Source: Acidobacteriota bacterium (GTDB lineage Bacteria > Acidobacteriota > Terriglobia > Terriglobales > Acidobacteriaceae). Taken from it: DNA of 64,000 nucleotides. The notes beneath the pieces are model-generated. The model was not told the DNA's origin. It saw only the letters and a program-made list of their open reading frames with translations, and searched no databases. The DNA lies in contig JAFDVW010000013.1 in the NCBI GenBank assembly GCA_018268755.1, positions 1-64,000 on the forward strand. Reading direction: 5' to 3'. Positions 34,581-43,309 of the stretch are shown piece by piece. Position numbers and translations under genes: made by a program. Position 1 is the first letter of the stretch. Each line of letters begins with the position of its first letter.

Positions 34581-34851
34581 TACTACGGTTCACTGTTGGA
34601 ATCGCGTGTGGCACACCTTGCCACTTGTAACGGTGGAAGTGCCACTCATTTGTGAATTCGTTCGGGAAAGGATCAGAGGTTTTCGAACGACGTTGCCGCT
34701 TCAACGACATGCATCAGTTGCATCCGGCTTCACCGAAATCGAATACGTTCGCGTTTCCGATCTAGTCGATAGCCCGCTGTCAGGATAAGGGGCACCAGGG
34801 TGATTCGCGGGTGCCGTCTAGCTACGGCCCACGCAGCCGACCAAGGGCACG
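34581..34851 (-). promoter_or_regulatory. Upstream region of the lasso operon
   Basis: 271 bases containing the presumed promoter of the RRE-kinase-POP-B2-C-A operon. I see no clear consensus. A 19-codon frame at 34590-34649 was checked as an alternative precursor and rejected. Confidence 0.4.
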
Positions 34852-35598
34852 CTATTGCCGACCTGCTGCAAGCATCAGAAACTCCTGTGCTTCGTGCGTA
34901 ATGGCCTCCTGAACGGCGCGATTGGTGAAGAATTTTGGCTTAGGCCTTCTACGTATCCCAGCCACGGAAAAGCGCGCAGGCTTGAGCACGAGTTTTCTGC
35001 CATTCATGAAAAGTTCCCAGAGCGCTTCGTGCAGCGTGGCCAGCGACGCAATGAGGTGCTGCAACTCGCGGTTTGTTCCCTTACTGAACAGGGCGGTGAT
35101 TTCAGGCTGCTCTACCGCTTTCTTGTGAGCGAAGACCTGATGCCGCACGTCGCGGTAGTTTGCCTCGTAAGTGTGCCGCCACTTTGCCACGCGCTTTTTT
35201 ATCCTGCGGAAATCGTCCGCGCTCGGTTCGTGAGCGCTGCGGAGAAAATCTGGCAGCCATTCCGGTGGCTGTGGTTTGCTGCCCTGCTTCCGACGACCAA
35301 GTGCGCCCTTCGAGAAGAGTTGTGTCCGGTTGGCCTGTGCGACCTTGAGAAGCTGGTTGATGTTGTGCGGCGAGTTGGAATCGAAGACACGCCCGAGAGC
35401 AATGAACGTCGATGCCTGTAGCGCTCCTAGGCACGTGTTCCAGAACAGAGGAGCACGATTCAGCAGTTTGTGCACCGCTTTCTTTCGATAGGCCACATCG
35501 TGCACGGCAAGAAAAGCGAACAAGAACTGCGCGCACGCTTCGGCCTCAGTTCGAAAGATTTCCAGTTCTCGTTCGAAGTGCTCGTCGAGTGTTGGCAT
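34852..35598 (-). CDS. HEPN-like (AbiU2-type) hypothetical protein
   Basis: 248 helical residues. YRDVRHQVFAHKK gives an R-x5-H motif typical of HEPN domains, placed after a long helix as in AbiU2-like proteins. The C-terminal ~50 residues are basic and may bind nucleic acid. The start lies six bases after the stop of the upstream trypsin-like protease gene, so the two form an operon. A protease-HEPN pair suggests an effector controlled by proteolysis (inference). No separate antitoxin seen. Confidence 0.6.
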   Translation of the reverse strand: MPTLDEHFERELEIFRTEAEACAQFLFAFLAVHDVAYRKKAVHKLLNRAPLFWNTCLGALQASTFIALGRVFDSNSPHNINQLLKVAQANRTQLFSKGALGRRKQGSKPQPPEWLPDFLRSAHEPSADDFRRIKKRVAKWRHTYEANYRDVRHQVFAHKKAVEQPEITALFSKGTNRELQHLIASLATLHEALWELFMNGRKLVLKPARFSVAGIRRRPKPKFFTNRAVQEAITHEAQEFLMLAAGRQ

Positions 35599-35604
35599 AG
35601 GAAG

Positions 35605-36510
35605 CTATTCGTGAATGACCGGAGGCAGCCGATGCCGGACGCGCGGCTCCTCTCGAAGTCGATTGATCGGTACCGCGTAACCGAAACCTGTAGGCAGCGG
35701 GATGGTGGCAACTTTTCTTGGACCCTTGTTTCGGGGCAGTGGAACTTCATGAGGCTTCACTCTTGCTGCGAACACCACACCGACAACCTCTCCAGTTTCC
35801 GCCAGGAACAAAGGCGACCCACTGCTTCCGCCGTTGATGTTCATGTCGAGTTGGAACGCGTGCGGGTTGTGCACATTGCTGAACGGCAGAACCGCAGCAA
35901 TCGCGCCTTTCTGGGTGATTGGAGTCATCTGGCGAAGTTCCTGCTCCTCGCCCAGCAGTCTTAGGCCGAATGGGAAGCCCATGATGCCGACCGCATCTCC
36001 AGCACGCACTTTTGCGGAATCGCCCAACGAAAGATGCCTTGGGCGTGACACGCCCATTCGCTCTAGGTCATCTACTCGGATTCGACAAATCGCAAGGTCA
36101 GGCTCAGATTCATAGTGTGGCGCTGCATCTGGGCTTTCTGACGTCATTGTGATCTCGACAATCGGGCAAGGAACGGTGCCAAATCCTCCCACAGCCTTAC
36201 CGTGCCCCTCTGGGAGTTCACGTCCTGCTGCCTCCACGAATAGGACAGCACGGGCAACGGAATTGCGCACGCCGACCCTACGATCTCCTTGGCCAATGAA
36301 TGCCTCCGCCACGTGGTGATTCGTCAGGATCGCGCCGTCGTCATCAATCAGGAACCCAGTTCCCAAAATGACCACAGACAACGGATCGTGCGGGTCGGCA
36401 AGCAAGCCCATTCCGACCACGGAAGGACGGATGCGCTCGACGATGTCTGGGAAGGGCAGCGCCAAATTTCCTTCTTTCGACTGATCATAAATATACGAGC
36501 GAGATGGCAC
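35605..36510 (-). CDS. Trypsin-like serine protease (S1 family)
   Basis: 301 residues. The triad is readable: His in ILTNHHVAEA (about residue 66), Asp in SEPDLAICRI and Ser in INGGSSGSPLF. No PDZ domain and no signal peptide is present, so it differs from periplasmic DegP-type proteases and probably acts in the cytosol. It is the first gene of a pair with the HEPN-like gene. Trypsin-like domains are common in bacterial conflict systems, where they activate or destroy a partner after a trigger. Confidence 0.88.
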   Translation of the reverse strand: MPSRSYIYDQSKEGNLALPFPDIVERIRPSVVGMGLLADPHDPLSVVILGTGFLIDDDGAILTNHHVAEAFIGQGDRRVGVRNSVARAVLFVEAAGRELPEGHGKAVGGFGTVPCPIVEITMTSESPDAAPHYESEPDLAICRIRVDDLERMGVSRPRHLSLGDSAKVRAGDAVGIMGFPFGLRLLGEEQELRQMTPITQKGAIAAVLPFSNVHNPHAFQLDMNINGGSSGSPLFLAETGEVVGVVFAARVKPHEVPLPRNKGPRKVATIPLPTGFGYAVPINRLREEPRVRHRLPPVIHE

Positions 36511-36718
36511 AAACGACTGCGCGGTCAGTAGCCATTTCGCTCGCCGTCAGACTTCTGAATGTTGATGCTTCTCTTCACTAGCACCTAAGGTCCGCCCAAC
36601 GCGTTGTCCTTGAAAGGGAAATAGGGGCAAGCAGATGGGAACAAACGAAAACCAGGACACATGGAACGCCCCCAGGTTTCACCGCACACGGCCCGCCGAA
36701 TGAGCCGGATTCCGCACC

Positions 36719-37210
36719 TCAGGACAGCCATGTGTAGGCTGTCACGTGAAATCCGGCTGCGCGGAGTTTCGCGACCAGCGAGTGCATATGCGCGATGCCG
36801 ATAATAAAAAGTCCTGAGGCGTAGTTGGCCATTTCGACTTCAAGCCTGCGGACCATCCAATTCTCGCGCTTTTCCTGATTCTCGAAGGGACCGTACTCGT
36901 CAAGGGAGGGAGCGTCAGGATCATGTGGCAGAGTTCCATTGTGTCCAGGATAGTGAATGAGTCCCCAATATGTTTGAAATTGTGGCTCATCGGGAGTTCC
37001 GACGTTCGCCCAGTGAAGCAATCTCTTCAGCGCAAAATGCTGTGCGCACGAATCCTTGTTGTCGGACCACTCTTCGACGATTGCTTCGATGTTGAACTTG
37101 GACCTCAGATACTCAAGACGAGCCTCCAAGTTCGCACAGCCCGTGCTTCCAGATTGCTGGTGTTGGTGAATTGTGGCAAGCAGCACCACCTTTCTTAGCG
37201 GTTTCCCCAT
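36719..37210 (-). CDS. Hypothetical protein with H-rich motif
   Basis: 163 residues from the ATG complementary to 37208-37210 (AAGAGAG upstream; a longer frame to 37402 would overlap the divergent gene). The protein opens with KVVLLATIHQHQQSGSTG and ends with GLFIIGIAHMHSLVAKLRAAGFHV. The pairing of an N-terminal ATIHxH and a C-terminal GIAHxH resembles ChaN/TraB-like haem or metal-binding folds, but I cannot assign a family. It is divergent from the following plus-strand gene. Confidence 0.55.
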   Translation of the reverse strand: MGKPLRKVVLLATIHQHQQSGSTGCANLEARLEYLRSKFNIEAIVEEWSDNKDSCAQHFALKRLLHWANVGTPDEPQFQTYWGLIHYPGHNGTLPHDPDAPSLDEYGPFENQEKRENWMVRRLEVEMANYASGLFIIGIAHMHSLVAKLRAAGFHVTAYTWLS

Positions 37211-37298
37211 GCCGTCTCTCTTTTCATCGCCAACCGACGTTGATATCGCAGACATGCGATGGCTTGTCAGGCTCGGCAACTCTGGAGGAGAATAGTCC

Positions 37299-38138
37299 AT
37301 GAGTTCAGAAATCATACTGCCCGTTCCTCCTGCGGCAGGCAACCCCGCCGAAGAGGAATTTCTCACGCGGTTCGAACGCGAGAACCTCCCTTCCGAATAC
37401 AAGGAGCATTACCTGGCGAAACGCCAGAATTTTCACGCAAGCATTCAGGGGTTCCCCGAGTTGTGGAATCTGTACGTGGTGCTCGATAAAATCATCTTGC
37501 GCGAGTTCGCGGACCTCACCACGCGTCCAGACTTGAAGACGCTTTTCCCACTCTTCTTGTATTTCGAAGCGCATGTGAAGATTCGAGCGAGCATGGAACT
37601 TGCTCTCTCCGTGTGCATGCCTGAGGCGCGGTCGATTCTTCGGGATGGCATCGAGTTCGTTGCGCACGCGCACCACATGCTCAAGGACCCTGAGCTTCAG
37701 AAAACATGGCTTAGTAAAAATGATGAGGCAAAAGCGTTCGCAGCAGCATTCGAGAAGAACAAGAAAACGGGGCTATTTGATGGACTGGATGCTCTCCACA
37801 AGAAATGGAGTGAGCTATCGGAAACCGGAGCTCATGCAACCATAAACGCGGTATCGCAGCGCTATGTACAAAGTCAGGACCAACAAGGTATCAACTTTCG
37901 GTGGAATTATTGCGGACTTGATTCTCAAGTGTGGGCACTTGAGATCTTCGCAATGGTGCTGACCTTTTTCGAGATGGAGAAGACTTTATCCTCAGACTAC
38001 GAAGACCGCCTCAAACTCGATGACACCCTGTTGCGGATGCGTCAGGAGTTCGAGGTCCTGAAAGAAACCCTCCGGAGGAAACTTATTCAGCGTTTCAATC
38101 TTAAACCTCCTGCTTCTCCGCGAATCGTAACCCCTTGA
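37299..38138 (+). CDS. Hypothetical protein (279 aa)
   Basis: A GGAGGAGAAT ribosome binding site lies just upstream of ATG 37299, giving firm support for the start. The protein is mostly helical, with HVKIRASMELALSVCMPEARSILRDGIEFVAHA in the middle and a coiled-coil-like C-terminus. No catalytic motif, signal peptide or membrane segment is evident and I do not recognise the family. It may be a DUF5677-like HEPN relative, but the R-x4-6-H motif is not clear. Confidence 0.7.
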   Translation: MSSEIILPVPPAAGNPAEEEFLTRFERENLPSEYKEHYLAKRQNFHASIQGFPELWNLYVVLDKIILREFADLTTRPDLKTLFPLFLYFEAHVKIRASMELALSVCMPEARSILRDGIEFVAHAHHMLKDPELQKTWLSKNDEAKAFAAAFEKNKKTGLFDGLDALHKKWSELSETGAHATINAVSQRYVQSQDQQGINFRWNYCGLDSQVWALEIFAMVLTFFEMEKTLSSDYEDRLKLDDTLLRMRQEFEVLKETLRRKLIQRFNLKPPASPRIVTP

Positions 38139-38201
38139 GCGGTCGCGTTCGATGGTCCCCACCTCGCACGCCGCGAAGGAAGCCAACACTTCTGTTTGTG
38201 C

Positions 38202-39980
38202 TTATGTCGGTGAAAGGCTTTTTGCGAAAGGCATAGGAACAAGCGCTGTGCCGAGAGCCAGGGCTTCGGGTTCGGTATCCGTTTGGATCCGGCCGTCGGC
38301 GAGAACGAGTACTCTGCCGAATCCTGATAGCGTGGATAGTCGATGGGACACAACGACTAAAGTAGAGGTGGAAAGGTAGTCGGATACATTGCGGAGAATC
38401 AGAGATTCCGATGTCGGATCTAAGCACGAGGTGGCTTCATCGAGAATCACGATCCGCGGCTTTTGCAAAAGCGCCCGCGCAATAGCCAGACGCTGACGTT
38501 GACCTCCGGACAATTGGCAGGCGTCAGGGCCCAGGCGTTGATGGAGACCATCTGGAAAGGCCGCGACCATACCCGCGAGGTCCGCCAGTGGTATTACCTC
38601 ACGCAACTCGCGATCAGATGCTCCGGGCATCACAAACCGCAGATTGGATGCGAGCGTCCCCTCGAATAAGACTGGGTCTCTGGGCAGGTAGCAGACGCTA
38701 CGTCGCAAGTCTTTCAATGCCATCTCTCTGATATCCACTCCTCCTACTTGGATAGTTCCTGACTTGACGTCATAGAGCCTAGTGACCAGTCTGGCTAGTG
38801 TGCTCTTGCCAGCCCCGTTCTCCCCAACAATGACGACCCTTTCCCCAGCAGCAATCCGAAGGGACGGAATATGAAGTGCGCGTGCCTGCCGTTCGTACCC
38901 GAATTCAACTGCTGCGAATTCCAAACCCCAATCATGGGAGGGGAACGGAATGCACACGGGCGGATCGGTAACGCTTGGGCGCAACGCGCACACTCCCTGC
39001 AATTGCCGGATGCTTGCGAACGTTCTCTGCGCCCGCGAGTAAAGCTCTGCCGCCCCGCTTAACGGATCAAAGAGTTGGGTGACGAAGCTGTAGAAAGCAA
39101 CAAGGCTGCCCAGACTCAAAGTCCCGGCAATGACACTCCAGCCCCCGTAACCGATAACCGCCGACATGGCGAGCACCACCGCCATAGAAGTCCAGACGGT
39201 GAACCAGCTCGCAGTCCTAAAGACCACGAGATAAGAACGCGTTGTCTGGGCCAGAAGTCGAAACGCTTTCCTTTCCTGACGCGCCTCTTGCCCAAGCAAT
39301 TGGATCGGAAGCACCGACGAAACATGCTCCTCGAGAAAACTGTTCCATCCAACCAGATTTGCCTGCACGGTGTCTGAATCGGTCGAAAGCTTGGAGCGGA
39401 AGTGCTGCCGCGCAATGAGGAAAAGGGGAATCAGTGGGAGGATGGCAAACGTCAGTACCGGACTCAATACCACCATCGTCACGACAGCGAAGCCTGTCGT
39501 GAGGCACATGCGCAGAATGGCGGGAAGGAGATCGGAGCCGAAGTAGGCTACCTCCTCGATCGGTTCCTTGAGCGGGTACATGACCGCCCCAGGCGGCGTG
39601 CTCTCGTAGTAGTCGGCCGAAAGCCTGTCCAAGTGGCGCAATATGTCCATGCGCAACCGGAGCGCCATTTTCTGCACAGCAGTGAGTGTCAGGTAATTTC
39701 CGAGACTCGTCAGTGCCGTTCTCCCCTGATAGCTGAGGAAGATCAGGAATGCCGCGACGAAGAGTAATCCGCTTTCTCGCTGAGGCAGGACCTGATCAAT
39801 GAGCCATTTGAGGACCAGCGGGGTCAGTAGGGCCAGGAGGCTGCCAACGGTCATGCAGAGAAAACTGGCCACGTGCAAAGGAACAAATGGTCGGATCTGC
39901 TTTGCGAGCCAATACAGTTCTCCTGGCGCCCTGAGGCGCAGAATTGCTTCGCACTTTGTGAACCAACATCGGAGAGACAC
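38202..39980 (-). CDS. ABC exporter, fused permease-ATPase
   Basis: 592 residues from GTG 39980. Six membrane helices occupy about 35-325. The ATPase domain has Walker A GENGAGKST, signature LSGGQRQRLAIARALL, Walker B IVILDEATS and the H-loop VVVSHRLS. The architecture is that of homodimeric type IV exporters, including the D proteins of lasso clusters. No C39 peptidase domain is present. It has the same orientation as the lasso operon but lies 3.6 kb upstream, separated by the protease/HEPN block, so export of the lasso peptide is a hypothesis. Confidence 0.88.
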   Translation of the reverse strand: MSLRCWFTKCEAILRLRAPGELYWLAKQIRPFVPLHVASFLCMTVGSLLALLTPLVLKWLIDQVLPQRESGLLFVAAFLIFLSYQGRTALTSLGNYLTLTAVQKMALRLRMDILRHLDRLSADYYESTPPGAVMYPLKEPIEEVAYFGSDLLPAILRMCLTTGFAVVTMVVLSPVLTFAILPLIPLFLIARQHFRSKLSTDSDTVQANLVGWNSFLEEHVSSVLPIQLLGQEARQERKAFRLLAQTTRSYLVVFRTASWFTVWTSMAVVLAMSAVIGYGGWSVIAGTLSLGSLVAFYSFVTQLFDPLSGAAELYSRAQRTFASIRQLQGVCALRPSVTDPPVCIPFPSHDWGLEFAAVEFGYERQARALHIPSLRIAAGERVVIVGENGAGKSTLARLVTRLYDVKSGTIQVGGVDIREMALKDLRRSVCYLPRDPVLFEGTLASNLRFVMPGASDRELREVIPLADLAGMVAAFPDGLHQRLGPDACQLSGGQRQRLAIARALLQKPRIVILDEATSCLDPTSESLILRNVSDYLSTSTLVVVSHRLSTLSGFGRVLVLADGRIQTDTEPEALALGTALVPMPFAKSLSPT

Positions 39981-40173
39981 TTTGGAGCTGAAGCATAGGG
40001 ATTGCTATTCGAAACCGTCCAGCGAAAGCGTCCACCGTTCGCTTTTGGCTCAATCTCGGCGGAATTTGTTGAAAATACAGAGCTGTAGATGCCCGGTAGC
40101 CCGGCCTGAATGTTCGCAAACCTGAACTGCTTGCCAAGAGGGACCACGTCGAGGCACGTACGAGGAAAGTGAG

Positions 40174-40208
40174 TGTCAACATAGTTCCATGATGGAACTA
40201 TGTTGACA
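40174..40208. repeat. Perfect 17-base inverted repeat with one-base centre
   Basis: The left arm TGTCAACATAGTTCCAT (40174-40190) and its exact reverse complement (40192-40208) flank a single G. Such length suggests an operator for a large dimer, a recombinase site or a cruciform. The nearest downstream start is the ABC exporter, 194 bases away. Confidence 0.85.
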
Positions 40209-40246
40209 GTGAGCCCTGGGCGAAGTCCCCGGCCTCGATTGCTTTG

Positions 40247-40292
40247 GTTAGGCGGTTTTCCGCCTAACATCGAATTAGGCGCTTTTCCGCCT
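40247..40292. repeat. Tandem GTTAGGCGG hairpins
   Basis: GTTAGGCGG (40247-40255) and CCGCCTAAC (40260-40268) form a nine-base stem with a TTTT loop. A decayed second copy follows: AGGCG (40277-40281) and CGCCT (40288-40292). GTTAGGC and GCCTAAC fit integron attC core-site consensus strings, but no integron integrase or cassette layout is present. Confidence 0.6.
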
Positions 40293-40342
40293 GAAGCATC
40301 CCTAGGGAGTCGCGCACGGAATGCAAAGTGCGTGCTCTTGAG

Positions 40343-41524
40343 TCAGAATCTCTTGGCTGGCTTAAGCTGCGGCGGTTCTTCGAGAATCTGTAGCAGCTTC
40401 TTAGCGCAATAGACTCGATCGCGTTTGCCGCCGCTGACTTCTTTCACCACGCTTTGCTTTTCCAGTTGACGGATTGCCCGCATGACGGTGTTATATGCCA
40501 GGTCAAGTCGCTGCTGGGCACCGCGCGGAGTAAGAAAAGGATTCGCTGCCAGCAGATCCACAATTTGAAGAGCTACTTTCGCCTGGGCGTCGCCGGCGAG
40601 TTTGTGACGCCACTGTTCCAGCAATCTGTTGGTTCGTTCCGCACGGTTCAAGGCGTCCTCAGCCTGGCGTGCAACGCCGTTCAAAAAGTACTGGAGCCAG
40701 CCGCCCCAATCGCCACTTTCCGTGATGCCTCGAAGAGCACCGTAATAGTCATCACGGGTCGCATCAAAAAATGCTGAAAGGTAAAGAAAGGGTGCCGGAA
40801 GGACGTTCCTCTCGCAGAGTTCGATCGTGATGAGCAGACGGCCTACGCGGCCGTTGCCATCCAGAAAGGGGTGGATCGCTTCGAATTGATAGTGCACAAG
40901 CGCAGCGTGAATGAGCGGCGGCAACATCTGGTCATGCAGGAACTTCTCCCATGCCGAGAGGTGCTCACCTAGTGAGTCAGGTGGCGGGGGAACATACGTT
41001 GCTTGGGCAAGAGTGGCACCAGGAGGTCCAATCCAGTTCTGCGTACGGCGGAATTCGCCCGGGGCCGCATGTTGGCCGCGGACCCCGGTCATCAACTTTT
41101 CATGCAGTTCGCGCACGAGCCGCAAGGAAAGCGGCAATGTTTTGAGCCGCTCGATTCCGTATTCGAGTGCCACCACGTAATTGCCCACTTCACGCAGATC
41201 ATCAGGGCTGCGCTCGACGGCGGCGCCAGCCTCAGCCGCAAGCAACTCTCCAAGCGTGGATTGAGTGCCTTCGATGCGACTGGAAAACACCGCTTCACGC
41301 CGGATGAAAGGGCGAATGAGAACATGGGGGTTTGGTAAACGTCTCCCTTCGCCGGCCAGTTTACCGGCGAGCGTAGAAGCATTGGCCAGTGCCACGGCCA
41401 AAGTTTCGGACCATTCAATCGGAGGCGGTAATGGATTTGGATGAAAGGCACGGTAGCCTTCGAGGGTCCTGACCCATCGTCCTGCTACATTGGTCTCCGT
41501 TTGGATGCTTGACTTGGACTTCAC
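40343..41524 (-). CDS. Fic family protein with C-terminal winged helix
   Basis: 393 residues. The catalytic Fic motif HPFLDGNGRVGRLL is complete, including the His that activates the target hydroxyl and the two Arg/Asn residues for ATP. An N-terminal SRIEGTQSTLGE segment resembles the inhibitory S/TxxxE(G/N) helix. The C-terminal ~70 residues (NPFLTPRGAQQRLDLAYNTVMRAIRQLEKQSVV) form a winged helix. The expected activity is AMP transfer to a protein hydroxyl. Four half-sites upstream of the start suggest autoregulation through the winged helix. Confidence 0.9.
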   Translation of the reverse strand: MKSKSSIQTETNVAGRWVRTLEGYRAFHPNPLPPPIEWSETLAVALANASTLAGKLAGEGRRLPNPHVLIRPFIRREAVFSSRIEGTQSTLGELLAAEAGAAVERSPDDLREVGNYVVALEYGIERLKTLPLSLRLVRELHEKLMTGVRGQHAAPGEFRRTQNWIGPPGATLAQATYVPPPPDSLGEHLSAWEKFLHDQMLPPLIHAALVHYQFEAIHPFLDGNGRVGRLLITIELCERNVLPAPFLYLSAFFDATRDDYYGALRGITESGDWGGWLQYFLNGVARQAEDALNRAERTNRLLEQWRHKLAGDAQAKVALQIVDLLAANPFLTPRGAQQRLDLAYNTVMRAIRQLEKQSVVKEVSGGKRDRVYCAKKLLQILEEPPQLKPAKRF

Positions 41525-41527
41525 GGT

Positions 41528-41594
41528 TGAAATACACGATATCGCTATTTCAGTTGTAGCACAATTACTGAAATAACGGCATTTCTTATTTCAG
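41528..41594 (-). promoter_or_regulatory. Operator array upstream of the Fic gene
   Basis: Four TATTTCAG-type half-sites: TGAAATA at 41528-41534, TATTTCAGT at 41546-41554, ACTGAAATA at 41567-41575 and TATTTCAG at 41587-41594. The middle two form a perfect nine-base inverted repeat. They lie 3-70 bases upstream of the Fic ATG and probably overlap its promoter. Confidence 0.65.
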
Positions 41595-41716
41595 GCGCGA
41601 GGAGGGGCACGTATCCTGCTAATTCTAAAGACCATACCAAGCTATTGGAGTTTAAGATTCGCTCCGTTTGAGTCCTGGGGTCGCGCATCTAGCCCTTCTC
41701 CCAGAAAAGTGCTGTC

Positions 41717-43309
41717 TCAGTTCAGCTTTCGCACAACCGCAACAATCTTTCCAATGACCTCGGCATCGCGATTTCGAAACTGATCTCGCCGATGCACTCC
41801 GCCTGGGTAGGTATGAACAATCAAGCTGTTGTTCTCTCGGCTGCAGCACCCGCACAGATAAGTTCCGTCACGTTTGAGAATGACGTACAGCGGCTGCTGC
41901 CACAGCGGTTTCGAGCCGCAATCGTTCGGCTTCTTCTTTTGTCGATTTACTACGGCAATCAGTCCACCCGATAGGCATGGGTGGAAGTTGCTCCCCGCTC
42001 TACCGATCCCGAAGAAGTCCTTCAAGGACGGCCTTTGCAGACCGGAAAGCGCTTGGAGCGATCCCCGGAGAAAGAAAGGTATCTCCCCAAGTTCGGCAAC
42101 CAATTTCTCAAGGAATCCCGCCTGTTCACCCTCATCCGTCTCATCCACCGCCCTATCCATGGCGGACAATGGCCTGCCGGTCAGCAAGTGTGGAATTGGT
42201 TCGCACGCGGCGTCCTGCAGGCCGAGGCCCAGAGTTTCGAATATCGCGTGCAGACCGAGAGAATAGACAACGCAGAACGTAACAATCTTGTGAAAGTGGC
42301 GGGGCGGGATGTTCAACGTTTCATAGTCAGAAAGGGACCCTGGGGCCGCAAAGTAGCGTTCGTCTTCCAGCAAACTGGCGAGTTCTCGACTGATGGCTGA
42401 CGCTGCGCGAAACGAGAGTCCCATGCGCAGCCTGGCACGGCGAAGAAGTGGACCAAGCTGAGTGGAAGGGGACGGCAACATCTCTGGCCTCCAGCGCCTC
42501 GCCAACGCCTTCGCGACAATCGGCGGCTGAGGTCTCATCAAACTACGGATCTCAAGATCCACCATCCCCACCAGCCTGGCTTCTTCAGGGACTTTGAACT
42601 CAACCTGGGCATACGGTAGTTGAGCGCTGATGATCGCAATCCTTCCATTTCGGAGGGACCGGATACGGCAGCAACACAATCCCCTCGCATGCTCGAGCAG
42701 GAGCAGAGCGCTCGACTGTCCGCCCTGCGCCTGCCGCAGCATCTCATCCCCTACCCCGGGACGGATGCGGATGATGCTTCCTGGGAGCAGTTCCGGAAAC
42801 GACAACGCATCCTGGTACCCGATCTTGGCGTACAAGAAGTTCTTGCTTCTTGGCTCTGCCGGCGAGGTCACGTGTCGGGAATATGTCCACTCCAGAACCT
42901 GCGATAACGGCACCACCCCGGCAGGAGTACCAGTACCCAAGTTCCGAAGCCAGGGGATGTGCGCGTTCGACTCATTCAACGATGAATCAAGAAGGGCGGT
43001 GCGTCTTGAGGGAAGCTGGATCTGTAAGCCAGGGATTAGGCTGACGTCAAAGCCGAAGACGCTTAACCAGTCTGTAAGCCGGTAACCGGAAATCCAACTA
43101 AGCGCGAATAACTGAAACAGACTTGGGCTGAAACGGCCCTGGCGGAAGTCGTAATAAAGATTGTGGGGCAGGAAGTGAGGGGACGACCGGCCAAAAATCT
43201 CTGCCGACCTTTCGGAGACCTGATAGAGCGTGAGATTCTTGCTCGCGAGAATCGACTTGACGCGCTCCGCGAGTTCACCATTCGACCTACTTCTTGGCTG
43301 GGAAGGCAC
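41717..43309 (-). CDS. Duplicated HTH/S24-like regulator (530 aa)
   Basis: Two similar halves are visible. The first has a helix-turn-helix-like segment (ERVKSILASKNLTLYQVSERSA, about 15-36) and a beta-rich S24-like part (LLPGSIIRIRPG...LPYAQVEF...LVGMVDLEIR, about 175-285). The second has RRARLRMGLSFRAASAISRELASL (about 300-325) and a C-terminal part ending RNRDAEVIGKIVAVVRKLN. The second half is clearly related to the divergent 272-residue regulator (LGEIPFFL versus LGEMPLFL, DAEVIGKI versus DAEIVGRV). No LexA Ser-Lys dyad is visible, so autocleavage is doubtful. It is probably a DNA-binding regulator of an element. Confidence 0.65.
   Translation of the reverse strand: MPSQPRSRSNGELAERVKSILASKNLTLYQVSERSAEIFGRSSPHFLPHNLYYDFRQGRFSPSLFQLFALSWISGYRLTDWLSVFGFDVSLIPGLQIQLPSRRTALLDSSLNESNAHIPWLRNLGTGTPAGVVPLSQVLEWTYSRHVTSPAEPRSKNFLYAKIGYQDALSFPELLPGSIIRIRPGVGDEMLRQAQGGQSSALLLLEHARGLCCCRIRSLRNGRIAIISAQLPYAQVEFKVPEEARLVGMVDLEIRSLMRPQPPIVAKALARRWRPEMLPSPSTQLGPLLRRARLRMGLSFRAASAISRELASLLEDERYFAAPGSLSDYETLNIPPRHFHKIVTFCVVYSLGLHAIFETLGLGLQDAACEPIPHLLTGRPLSAMDRAVDETDEGEQAGFLEKLVAELGEIPFFLRGSLQALSGLQRPSLKDFFGIGRAGSNFHPCLSGGLIAVVNRQKKKPNDCGSKPLWQQPLYVILKRDGTYLCGCCSRENNSLIVHTYPGGVHRRDQFRNRDAEVIGKIVAVVRKLN

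Larger units (their letters stand above)
39981..40342. other. Palindrome-rich gap between ABC exporter and Fic genes
   Basis: No credible gene. It holds a 17-base-arm palindrome and two GGCGG-type hairpins, described separately. A minus-strand frame at 39851-40270 crosses both and looks like non-coding mobile-element sequence. Confidence 0.5.

Noticed and set aside
34590..34649. A 19-codon minus-strand frame upstream of the RRE gene as an alternative lasso precursor
   Set aside because: No YxxP motif, no acidic ring-closing residue and no ribosome binding site, unlike the 28376-28504 gene.
39851..40270. Minus-strand 139-codon frame between exporter and Fic genes
   Set aside because: It runs through the long palindrome and overlaps the exporter start; composition is not protein-like.
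40247..40292. Integron attC site
   Set aside because: Core-like strings are present, but there is no integron integrase, no cassette gene and the spacing does not fit an attC site.
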